A program made the translations under genes and the position numbers. From Ignelater luminosus (taxonomy: Eukaryota > Arthropoda > Insecta > Coleoptera > Elateridae): 64,000 bases of DNA. The notes beneath the pieces were generated by a model, which worked only from the letters and a program-made list of their open reading frames with translations, was not told where the DNA came from and ran no database searches. The DNA lies in assembly GCA_011009095.1 (NCBI GenBank), contig VTPC01007494.1, positions 37,450-101,449 of the forward strand. Reading direction: 5' to 3'. Shown piece by piece: positions 1 through 11,400 of the stretch; position 1 is the stretch's first letter; each line of letters starts with the position of its first letter.

Positions 1-3000
1 TGGTTGCTTTTGCTACCGGTGACAGTGGTAAAGCCGACGGAAAATTGGAGGCTCTTAGTGCTTGTATTTCCCAACCTAACTCAAAATTTCTCTTTCTTGA
101 TGATTGAAAAGAGGCATAGCTTATTTCGGCCATTGCTGCTTCACAGCAAAAATATCAATGACTTACCAACTTGGATGAATTTATCAGCAAATATTGCTAA
201 TTCATGTTGTCCCTGTATTCTAAGTTGTCCTTGAAAGTTTTAAGTTTAAATTATCTTTTGTAAGCATTTAGTTTTCTGTATCATACTTGATGATATCTAT
301 ACTGATGCTGATACTAGGATTGTTAGGATTTGTTTCAAGTTGTCTGGCATATCCTTCCTAAACAAAAGTGATAACAATACTAATACTAAACGAAAATTGT
401 TTAAGATGCGACATTCAACAATATTTTTCCAATTTAAAGGAAAATTCACAGTGTCTTAAAAGAGCAGTCTAGACTGTGCGGATGCTTGATTAACGTTAGA
501 AGCAGACCTTCAGTATAAACAACGTGGTTTGCACAGACAAACCTGAACTGGATTCTGAGCTTGTAAAGCTGGCGTTACAATTATTAAGCGAGCTTGGTAC
601 GCTCAAATTCTGTTCATCGAAAGTGCACATATAGCTCTGCGTAGTTCTTGTGCCTCCAGATGTTTCGACAACAATCAAGGCAGTTTACAGTCTATATCCC
701 GAAAGTTTTCGTAAACTTTAATTTACCTATTTAATCTTCTTGCTCTACATTAATCTAATTTGAAGGATTAGTGCAGATTTTAGTTAATTAATCTCAAATA
801 ATGGTCACGGCTCATTCTTCACAGTGACGCGTAATTTCTCACTAACGCTCTCTATCTGTGAACTTCTCAAAAATTTTGCGCTTCAATTGCTCTTCGCTTT
901 TAGTTTTTCATTTCTCAAAAAATTGCCTAAAAATCTTCAAATGGACTGCAGATGCCGCCGGAATACTTGAGAGGTTATCTTTTTTAGGCACAAAAACGTT
1001 GTGCGCGTTTAGTCAGTTTTGTGTCTCTGTTTGAAACATGATATCATCCTAGAAATGATATACATTAAGAAAATCAACCATTTTGATAGGCATTTATGAG
1101 TTTAAGTTTCTTATTGTCAGTGTAAAAACTTTCCTTAATTTTTTAATTTCCCAATGTGAAATAGACAGATTCGCCCAATTAAATTGTATATACTTAGTTC
1201 TGTGATTGTTATAATATTATAAGACATAATGAAGCAACTGATGTCAGAAATTGAACTGTTATTAGAAGTCATGATAAGTGCTAAGGTTTTATTTCGAATG
1301 CCAATTTCCAAATTTGCCATTTGCGCTATTTGCGCCAAAACTTTCGAGACGTACGTTAGTTAAACCTACGCGAGTACAGAGTGTTTGTTCATAAAATCTA
1401 CGACCACGAGATTTATCTTTCGCATCTTTAGATAACACCATGCTATAGGCCTATAGTGTTGACTATATCGCCTTTACAGGTTCAAACATGGACGGATTTC
1501 CCATAGTCCAAACACAGATTTTATTACAGTCTGATTTTAGATGTAACGACGAACGCACGGTTTGTCTGCGCAAATCGGGCTGCACAGACTAACCGGTGTA
1601 TATATCTGAGTGTGTAAAACAGGTTTTAAACCAGTTTTGTCGAGTTACATCCAACATGGAAAAGTGTTCCTATGCGTCGGGGCGTCGGTGACTGCGGATC
1701 TGCACATGCAAATATTTGAAAAGATTAAGAAGTTCTTATAGTTTCATTGCTTTTTAGGTTAGTAACTGATTAGCGCTTCTGATTTGTCATACATCAAAGT
1801 TGCCTAAGAATACCTAAAATGAAGATGTGAGAAGTGATTGACGCTTACGCGTTTTAAACAAATATTTCTCCAAGACTGCTTTTTTTCGGTACACGATTTT
1901 CAGAACTATTACATGCAATAAACCAACGATGTCATTTTTCATAATGTTTAGTTTTGTTTACTTTTCTAACTTAGGGGTTATAACACAGTTAGGCATTTTG
2001 ATTTCCATAATAATTAATTGCGTACCTTCTCCACGAGTCTTCCTCTTTACCGTCTAAAATCGTATCTGCAATGTTTGTTTGTTAATTTCTGTTTCTTACT
2101 TTGTGTCTAAGATAAATAAGTAATGAGCTTATACAGTTGTAAAACGGCATTCTCTGGTGACTTTTTTAGGACGTAGGGATACTTTTAGGAAAAAATGCTT
2201 ATCTTTCTATTAGGGCTGTGTTTTCAATTTTGTGTGTTAGTTCTCATTTTACCCCTATTAAAATCTTGATCGCAAAACTTTGTACCTAATTCAATTTGAA
2301 AATACTATAGAAGTGCAAGAACTGTAAAAATGTACTCAGAGTATAGCATAATTGTCGAACTCTATACGGTAGAATTTTATGACTTCATTAAATCACAACA
2401 TAACGAAATGATAAATGAAGATTTACTCAACTACTAAAATAGTATTGGTTACACTAGATAGGTAGAACTGATTACGTAGCGGTTATTTCTACTACTTGTC
2501 CAGTCACTACAGACTTCGTTTATAATTTTAACCTGAAATTGTTCCTCCTTAAGTTAGTTGATATTTTTATAAAATTCCTAACTGACCCATATGAGTTTGT
2601 TAAAATATTTGTCTCATCATTTTATAAATTTATTAAAACTGAAGATACTTTCAGAGAATCGATAATCTTCATTAGATTTGTTTCGTTTAAATTTTATTTT
2701 TAAATGGAATTTCCAAATCTGAATGTTTTTTAGGTAAAGTAGCGCTCTATAAAACGAAGCATTTTAATTAATGTGTAAAATGCAAATAGTTGTGTGCATC
2801 CCGGAAACGTTTCTAATGTCACGGTTATCATCTAACTGTTACAATTTCATACTTGTATCATTTTCAACCTTGTAAGCTCTAATTTAAATAAATCATTCGA
2901 ATGATAGGATGAGATTTAAATAAAACAAGCGTGTCTGCTTTCATAAAAGCACAAAATGTTATACTATGTTTCTGACTTTTTACAACAACAACTTATCTAT

Positions 3001-6000
3001 TATTTATTGTGTATTTTATTGATTTTATTCAATTTTGTTCTGTGGTTAGATTTTATAATGTTACGGAGCAAAATTCTGGAGCTTTATACTGTTTGATTGT
3101 TTGTTCTTTAGGGTAGGCTATTTTTAGCCCTGCATGTAACAGCAAACTGAGCAACTTAAAATCCATAAAGTATCAACATAGATGTAATATTCAAAAACAA
3201 AATTTGATGTTCTTGCAGTATTAATTTATCCTTATCACTTTCTGAATCATTACTGTCTTTCATTTCTTGTTTCTCGTTTTCTTTAGTTTCAAGTTGTATT
3301 TTAATCATTACAACACTTTAAAGGTATTTTCCTCTCAGGTAGTCTTAAATGAAAACACAGTCATGTAAAATTCATACCACCAGTGATTCACTCAAAGTTA
3401 TTGTTTATGCTCAATGTAGAAGAGAGAATCTAAAAAACTGCCTGGTAAAGTGATATACATGTTACTTACATATGTAAAGCACATACTCACTCATGAAAAA
3501 ATATTCAAAGGTGCATTAACCATAACAACCTACGCCTTAAAATTGCTACCGTTAAGGCGCCAATATTGAGCTCATATTTATTATTATAACTGATTTCGTT
3601 TTACCCACCTGCCAAATTCTCAGTAAAGCCCACAGAATTTGCGTGTAAACCAAAGGCGTGGCGTTTAAATATTAAATGAAAATGAATTTGTGCACAGAAA
3701 TTAGTCCTCATTTTCGTTAACGCCAACAAATATTAATTAAAAGAATGTAAATCTAAGGTCGGTTTAAATTAAGACTTTCCTGAATGAGTTTGTAATTATT
3801 GTTTTACAGTCCTCGAGCAAAACGTTCCAAATTGATCATTAATCTTTTTTATCTTTAAAACTTTCATGTTTCAAGAAATATTTACACTTCTTAAGATCGT
3901 ATGTTGTAATAAAATATGTTAAGAAGGAAAATTATTGCGTATATACGTACCACCATTTTAAGCATTACAAGCAGATTAATTTTGCACCTGGATTATTAAT
4001 TGTTATGCTGTGTAATTGTTTGTGCAAGCATTGCCCACACTGTACAATAAAAGCTTTTAAGAGAAGGCGTTTCATAAATGAAAAACTTTCAATTCAGAAT
4101 GCAAAATAAAACACAAAAATACACCACCTGAAAGTTATAAAAATAAAATATCCAGACCCATTAAACTTTTAAAATTTTTCAGGGTACACATAATAAAATG
4201 ATATAAAATTTCGATGATGACAGGACAAGACCGCCAATCAGGTTTAACTTTTCTAGGTTTTAAATTAGGCAAGTGACATACAGACAAGATTTTAAAATTT
4301 CCAGTTTTGAAAATATAACCTCATATTATAGAAGGTTATAATTTAATTTATTCCACCCAGCCTGACGTTGTAATATAATAATACGTAACTTCATTGTTTA
4401 GTTTTCAATTTAAATTAGTTCAAGTGAAGGAAAATGAGTAAGACATTCTTGGAAGAATAAACAATATGGAGCTTCATATAACTTTATTGTTTCTTAACAC
4501 TTAAACCACAAATTTTATTACCATTTACTCTAGAATATATGTAATAATAATAATAACAGTAATACTAAAGCACCAAGCGTTAATGTTCTTGAAGATTTTA
4601 TTTGTCAAGGGCTTAAGAAAACGTAATATTTTAACTCATTATTGTTGTAATAAAACACAGGAAATGATTTTGTAACAAACATCATTACTTATAAGAATGA
4701 TGAAAATTCTTTTTTAAATTAAACCTGAATAAAATGCGACCTTGTTTGTACATGCACACAAAGTAGTTGAGCATCTAATAATAACGTCCTTTTAATTTTT
4801 ATAACGCCACCTATGTTTTATGTTTTAGGTGAGTGATATCAATTAATTATAACGTTCTTTTTTAATACCTGATGGTACGAGTGCCATTCCGTGTTCTCAG
4901 TTTTATTTTAATGGGATTTTTATATCATATTATTGTACGTTTATTGTGTTCGGTATTTTTATTATAGAGGTGCGAGCAAATAACAACCGCCACACATTGA
5001 TAATTATGATTGGATCTAATTTCTAAATTTACACAAAATTATAGTACTCCGAGACTTCTAGTAAACAGTTTCATTTCTGGTAATTAATTTGCGTGACAGA
5101 TGAGTTGTGATTTGGAGGAAATTTTGTAGGAATATGCCATAATTATCTTGTACCATCTAGGAAGCGTACTGACTTTTAATCATTTTGAATTTCATTTAAC
5201 CTGTATCCTTATAGTAAGGTCGTTGAAATCACTTAATTCTAAATATTGGTAGATTGGTAACGAAGTGATATATTGTATTGATGCCAATATAGTAGCTAAT
5301 AGATGATATTGAACAGTAACAGCAATTTTGGGTCGCACTGACAAACATAAGTGAACAAGTCTAGTCATATTTTGACCTATTAACTCAACTTGGTTGAATT
5401 GAAAACCCAATTTACATCAATATTTAAAACACTCCATTACTCAAACCTTCTCGGTTTCTTACCTACTTGAATGTAGTAAGAGCTTTTCTTCACTCTCGAG
5501 CGAATCCGAGCAGCAAATAATTTAGTTAGTATACACAATCAGTTAACTCTAAGTAAATTAGTACAATCTTGATAGAAAATCTATCCTTCAATATCCAGGC
5601 CAAATTTAATCATAAAGAAATTTAGTCAATTCAAAACAACAAGATCAAACGAGGTTTGGAAATGTTAGAACTCTAATGTGATATAGTCACATCCCAAAAG
5701 TGTAGACCTATTAGGAATATCCAACGACAACCACTTAAATCTTTTTCTTAGACCTTTTTTTCTTGTAACATATCGCTGAAATGGCATTAATTCTAAATGC
5801 TTTTTTGTTCATTTCCGTTATAAAATTTTATACACAGTAGATTTGACGAACCTAATTAATTAGAATCTTTATAATTTAAATTCTTGAACTTCGGACCAAG
5901 ACTTCACTTATTTGAAATCAGGTTTAGGGTTATCTCTTATATTCTGATGATATTATCGATGATTTACTTTTTTGAGAATGGCAATGGCAAAAATATTTTA

Positions 6001-6033
6001 ATCAATTCATAGCGCTGGTTGCTTTTGATTATA
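1..6033. other. A+T-rich non-coding stretch
   Basis: I see no supported gene. Short homopolymers and simple A/T repeats are scattered (for example AATAATAATAATAAC near 4541). The first 110 bases hold a short run of protein-like codons in frame 3, which stops within 40 codons and could be the edge of something to the left. Confidence 0.5.
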
Positions 6034-6041
6034 TTTATTAG

Positions 6042-6833
6042 TAAAGCCCGGATTTTCGTGCAGCAGGAAATTCCAGATTGTGCAATAAAAACTTGAAATT
6101 GTACAGTAAAAACTTTAGATTGTGCAAGATAAAATGCAAACAATAAAAATGAGGTTATGTTTACGAGTTTACGAGTCGCATTTAAGGTCGCTGCAAACAG
6201 CTGTAAAAAATATGGATAAGTTGCATACAACTCGCGCAACAACGTACCTACCAAAAATTTCCAAAAAAGTGTTTTAAAAATTTTTGTATAGAATTTAGAC
6301 AAAGTTTATCATAGTGTCAAACAGTTCTAAAACAGGGTGAAACTCGAATTACAGTGCGCATTTACCTGTGATTTTCTCTCACTGCCTATAGAGTTATCAC
6401 AGGGTACATAGTAGATTGTCTTCCCATCAGATTTTACTTCCGTATATTTTTCTATCCATCCTCGTATCGCAAAACTTAAACTGGTTGCCGTTTTAGGCAT
6501 TTTAATTAAAGCATAGTAATTCAATATTTTTTTAGAAGTATAAACCCACCTTCCCTTGCTCTGATTCATCTAAAAAAATACTAGGAACGAGAGAGACAGT
6601 TTATTTTGACATGCAGTATAGGATTTTCAAAAAATAGGTAATGTGCAATTTTGTGCATTAAAACTACAGAATGTGCAACTGTATGTAGTAATCCTTAAAA
6701 CATGCAATTTTGTGCAAAATAAAATCTATCTTAAAATGATCTACACATCCCAATTCCGATAAATAACTTGTGGCTGGCTGTTTGCGAACTAGCAAAAAAA
6801 AAAGGATGCAATTGCACGTGATTCCGGGCTTTA
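6042..6833 (-). mobile_element. Non-autonomous hAT element (792 bp) with a residual BED-finger exon
   Basis: The termini are TAAAGCCCGGA and its complement TCCGGGCTTTA. They fit the loose hAT end rule Y-A-R-N-G and are flanked by a perfect 8-bp direct repeat, TTTATTAG (6034-6041 and 6834-6841). Several TTGTGCA-type motifs lie near both ends (for example 6077, 6119, 6639, 6673 and 6709), as subterminal repeats do in hATs. A minus-strand ORF inside resembles the N-terminal zinc-finger part of a hAT transposase. The rest of the transposase is absent, so the element is a deletion derivative. Confidence 0.82.
6327..6506 (-). pseudogene. Remnant BED-type zinc-finger N-terminus of a hAT transposase
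   Basis: From the ATG at about 6506 the minus strand reads MPKTATSLSFAIRGWIEKY, then TEVKSDGKTIYYVPCDNSI and GSERKSQVNAH. This is the layout of the N-terminal DNA-binding module of CGGBP1-like hAT proteins: MPK start, W-I-x-K-Y, an aromatic-rich strand, C-x-x-C, K-K/R-S-Q, then His ligands. The first Cys of the finger appears replaced (YYVPC), and the second His is not evident, so metal binding is probably lost. It lies inside the 792-bp element and is presumably what is left of its transposase gene. There is no downstream catalytic domain. Confidence 0.6.
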
Positions 6834-7178
6834 TTTATTAGTAACTTTGGGATCTTTTAAGTTGATCGTATTTTTTAGACTCATCAACGGTTTTGGATTT
6901 ATTTGGACTTTTTCTTTCCATCGTAATCAGAACGTATGAACGTTTTCGTCAGCTTTTTAGGTTAACCGGGTGTTGCATGTCGTTTTTCAAAAACGAAGCC
7001 AGGCCATTTCTTAGAATAGCAATCCGTGCAAACTCTACAATAGTCAGCTTGTGAAAATGCTTCAGAACTCATTTTCTGAATAAATTGGCAAATTGGGGCT
7101 CAAATCTTTTTACAGAGGCTTCGTGGAGCAACCAATCGAGCAGAAACATGTGGCTAGATTTAAAATTCCCAAAAGTTC

Positions 7179-7340
7179 ATGCCCGCAAACTTAGATAATA
7201 TCCTTGAAAACGCTAATCCAAATTCTCAAGCTCGTGCTGAAATTATAAATTCCCTCACCCCAAACAGAACAAGCTTCCTACCCCGCAAACGCCGCCGTAT
7301 TGACTCTAAATCAGGTTCAACTATGCCTCCAGGAAGCTAG
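7179..7340 (+). CDS. Small orphan ORF, 53 residues
   Basis: The ATG at 7179 opens a frame ending in TAG at 7338-7340. It reads MPANLDNILENANPNSQARA, then EIINSLTPNRTSFLPRKRRR and a serine-rich tail ending MPPGS. The residue mix (few rare codons, an amphipathic start, a compact basic PRKRRR cluster like a nuclear-localisation signal) looks more like coding sequence than the A+T-rich noise around it. I do not recognise the family. It may be the C-terminus of a decayed transposon protein, given the transposon ends on both sides (6833 and 8433). There is no promoter or splice evidence. Confidence 0.3.
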   Translation: MPANLDNILENANPNSQARAEIINSLTPNRTSFLPRKRRRIDSKSGSTMPPGS

Positions 7341-8394
7341 ATACTTGTGTATTCCACGACACATGCTGAATATACCGCTACTTCGGTTATAATGAGTTGC
7401 TGACTTGCTGTACACCCGTAGTAGAAATGGCGCGTTTGGTGTAGCTGCTTCTGTTTATCAAACCGGCAGACCGAAGACAAAATCAGCGACAAAGCAGCTT
7501 TAAGGTTCCTTCGACATTTCCTTCTGCACGAACCATACCAGACGTTTTGTGTTGTATTTTCCAAAGTATGTTCGATGTCATATTGCGTTTCAAGATTCCA
7601 GATTAAGATAATTTCCTTCAGAAATAATCACTTTTCTCAAAAGATGGGAAAACACTCTATTGAAAATCAACATAGCTTATTTACGAAAGTTTTGAGATTA
7701 ACAATTAATGATAATAATCAACTTATTTTCTAATTGTCATTAGTTACCGAAATAATTACTGCATTTGTCAGAACTCAAATAATTTGTGCTGTGATGCCTT
7801 ACAAGTTAAGTAGCAATCCGAAATAGTCTCTACCACTTCGTGGGACGCTTGTCTGAGCGTGAAATTGTGAACATTTCTTGCCATGAGAATATCTCTACAT
7901 CAATATGTCTAGTTATGTTAATGACCAAATAACATTTTGGCCGTTTTTAACTTCTTGCCATTATGTGCAGTCTTCCAAATGTACCACAAGTGCGACCAAT
8001 TGATCAATTTATAGTTGACAACCTTGTTTTGTGTTTTCTCTGACATTAAACGCGTTTGGACTATTTAGGATAACGCGATCTCTTTGGGTAAAGTGAAGTT
8101 TTGAAGATTGTCAAGCAGGAAAGGCAACAATAATGAGTGGAAAATACAGAATGAGCAGATTTAAAAATAAACATATTTCACAATATCTCCGAAATTAATG
8201 TGAAGCTTACGAGCTTCTTTATTACCAAGTAAACTCTACACTGTACACATTTGTTTTAGTATGATAAGAGTGATTTGTAAATATTTCAAACATATTTTAG
8301 TGTTCAATATAAAGGAAACTCTTGTAACTATGTTGCCTTGTATTGTTTTTTCCACATTCACCGTTTAACTTGGATTTTCGTTATGTCGGATTGC

Positions 8395-8433
8395 CTCCGG
8401 TTCCAGTTGATCCAACTTAACGAGGTTCTACTG
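8395..8433 (-). mobile_element. pogo/Tigger-like terminal sequence (one end only)
   Basis: Read on the minus strand from 8433, the sequence is CAGTAGAACCTCGTTAAGTT, then GGATCAACTGGAACCGGAGG and CAATCCGACATAACGAAAAT. This closely resembles the terminal inverted repeats of insect pogo/Tigger elements, and the next bases (8434-8435) are TA, the expected target. I did not find the partner end or a DDD transposase, so this is probably a truncated or solo end. Confidence 0.5.
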
Positions 8434-8439
8434 TATAGG

Positions 8440-11400
8440 GGGTTTTAGATAGCAGGCTAGAATTAAGTGCCAAATTATCTATATTAATGATTCTCAACCT
8501 TTAAGAAAATGAAGAACACTCGATTTTAAACAAATTTCTCGGAACATCAAAACTGATACTATAAATTGCCGTAATCGCCCCATGTTGGGCTCCAGAATTT
8601 CTATATGACAGATGAAAAGTAAGAAGAATGTGATCTACCACAAATACAGAATTTCTGTTACTGTTGTGGTTATAGTATCTCCCATTGTTACAGTTATTTA
8701 TTATAACTGTCATAGCTATTTTGGTTATTTCTCCTTTTCTGTTAAAAATTAAATCCCACAATATTTGTTGTTTGGTATTGAATTCCATCAAGAATTTCTG
8801 CAGTAGTCAACTGTTTTGAATTTGTCAATAAAACTGAGTTCTGAATATCTCTTCTGGCCTTTTTTTTGAGTCAGATATTCTTTAGTCTATAGCAGCCTGT
8901 ACTTCTAAGTTTACATATTTTAAGACACTTATGCAATATAACGACAGTATTATATTTTGATGTTCAACCTACTATTGTAAGAATAATTCGCAGTTAGAAT
9001 TAAGACTACAGTTCTCATGTTAAAATGTGTCAAAACGATTATAAATTTTCCCAATTCCTTTCAAAATTTGAAGAAATAAGAATAAAAGGTTTTAATGTGG
9101 CATCTCCGTTCACTATTTCATTCCACGCTATCGATACGTCTTATCAGTAAAACATCAAAACATTTAAATATCAATCTCACAATCTCATAAATAAATTTGA
9201 AATCCGATCAATTCCTAGTCAATCTTCTCTTTCGCCTTAAAATATTTCAAATAAAATAAATCTCGAAAGGAAAAAATCCAGAAACACATATATATTCTAG
9301 TAATGTAAAAACAAATAAATCAGATGGAACGGAAAAAACAATTTAAATGGCGGACATTAAAATACCATCTAAAGTATAATCGACATTCGAATTCGTAGCG
9401 CGACGTATTTATTTGAATTTTAATGCGGACATCTTTTAAAAGTAATTCCCCCAAAAAAGATCGTAAGGTGAATTAACAACGCTCTGGTAAGGCACGCGAT
9501 GGATCGTAAATAGCATTCGCGTGTTTAGATTTTTGTGGAATTTTTGTTATGGAAGAACTAAATCGTTCCAATAACGTGGTTACATAAGCGAGAAACCTTT
9601 AATTTTGCTTGTTTATTGCGAGCCATTTTTCCTCCACACGTTTTGGTTTTTTTTTCTCTCTAATGATGATTTGTGAACGGTTAATTAAAATTACTAATAT
9701 GGGAAGACGCTATGTCATATGCATAATTAAGTGTCATAATTGTTTTAGAGATGGTTCGCGTAAAAGGTCATGGAAGTGGTAACATCGAAAGGTAGACACT
9801 TGATGTAAATATCATTAATTATTTTGAATTAAGCAAAAATACACATAATTATTAATAAATTAGCATGATTCAAATTAGATTGACAAATATTTTTAATAAT
9901 AAACTATTTCTTTTCATAACCCACACAATTTGTATGTTCTTTTAGATTCCATTCTAAAACGTGTTTTGCAAAATACATATGACATTGGTAAATTAGGTTA
10001 TAATATATTAGTCTTATAAATAGATACTAATTACATCAAATTAGCAAATTAGAAAGATCAAAGAAAGTTGACACTAAATATTATTAATAAAAAATTTAAA
10101 AAGGAATCAATGGTGCATCGCTAGGACCAATTTTGGGAATATCGGATATTATTGTAAGCATGTAATGAATGTTACAGAAACACGACGTTTCATTATTTAA
10201 TGTTTCAGCCTTGAATGATATAATTTCATAACATTTTTTACAACAAAAGATGTACAGCTACCGCTCATTATAATATCTTATCTCTTTTGCTGTAATAATA
10301 ACAATCATAATAATATAGTAAAGAATGCGAATGAGTTCATGACCAGGGAATTTACCGTCCGCAATTGCTGCGGTTCCGTTTATGCACCCGCACTATAAAT
10401 TCATTGTTACAAAATTCTTTTGCGTGAACTATGCATTAAATTTGCTTTATATGACGAATGTGTTGTATAAAGAAATTGAATTTGCAATTTAATGTGGTGT
10501 GAAATATGACAACTAGATGTTAAGAGCTTTAAGTAACGACCTGTGCGGGTAAATCCAAGAGGAACACCCACGATGGCCGTGGATAATTTGCTGATGTGTA
10601 GAGAACGTGATCTAAATTTCAGTGAAATTATGAAAGTTTTGTTAAGTGGTTTTATAAATATTTGCGGTTTTTGTTAATAGAGGAATGAAGGCAACCTATA
10701 ATTCTAAGATTATTTCTACCGGTATGAGTAATGTCATGTAAATATAAAACAGTTTGAAGGAATTACATAGCTGAACTGGAATGTACCAACTAACAAAAGA
10801 TACTTCATATTCACGTCTCTAACATTCTAGAAATACCAATTAGTTAAATTAGAACAAAGTCACTTAATATGTGAATACTTGCCTATAATCCAAAACGGAA
10901 TACAGGTAACACTTTTTTTTAAATGAGATCTACTTCTGCTACTTCGTCACTCTCTAGACTTTTGGACATTATGGTTCCCCTCAATTCTTGAGAAAATTAT
11001 TCGTGATTACTGTGTTCAACATCAAGTCTGGCATGGAAATTAGAAATAGAAACTTTTGTGCACTCATCAAATTAAGATTTTGTTTATATGATCTTCCTAT
11101 AAAAATTATTTCATTCTGTGCTTTTCCTTTCAAGATATTGCATTTGTATAACAGACAATTAGTTAAAAGTGTGTCTTGACTAAATGCAACTTTGTCTCTT
11201 CGAAGATGGATACATACACATCCATACAATTAAACTGAAGAAGCTTTCGAAGTGTGCTTATGAAGAAGAAAATTTCTTTTTTATTGCATTATTACTAGCT
11301 GGTTAGGATTAGGAACCTAAAAACAAGTATATGAGTTAATGCTTTTGGTCATCGTCACTGCTCATGGCGAGAATATTTGGGATATGAGATACAATTAGAC

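Noticed and set aside
3..110. Protein-like codons at the left edge (VAFATGDSGKADGKLEALSA)
   Set aside because: The reading stops within 40 codons, has no family I recognise and no splice signal. It could be the end of a feature outside the window, but I cannot support it.
5964..6302. 112-codon minus-strand ORF crossing the left end of the hAT element
   Set aside because: It runs through the element tip and target duplication into flanking DNA, so it cannot be a conserved gene.
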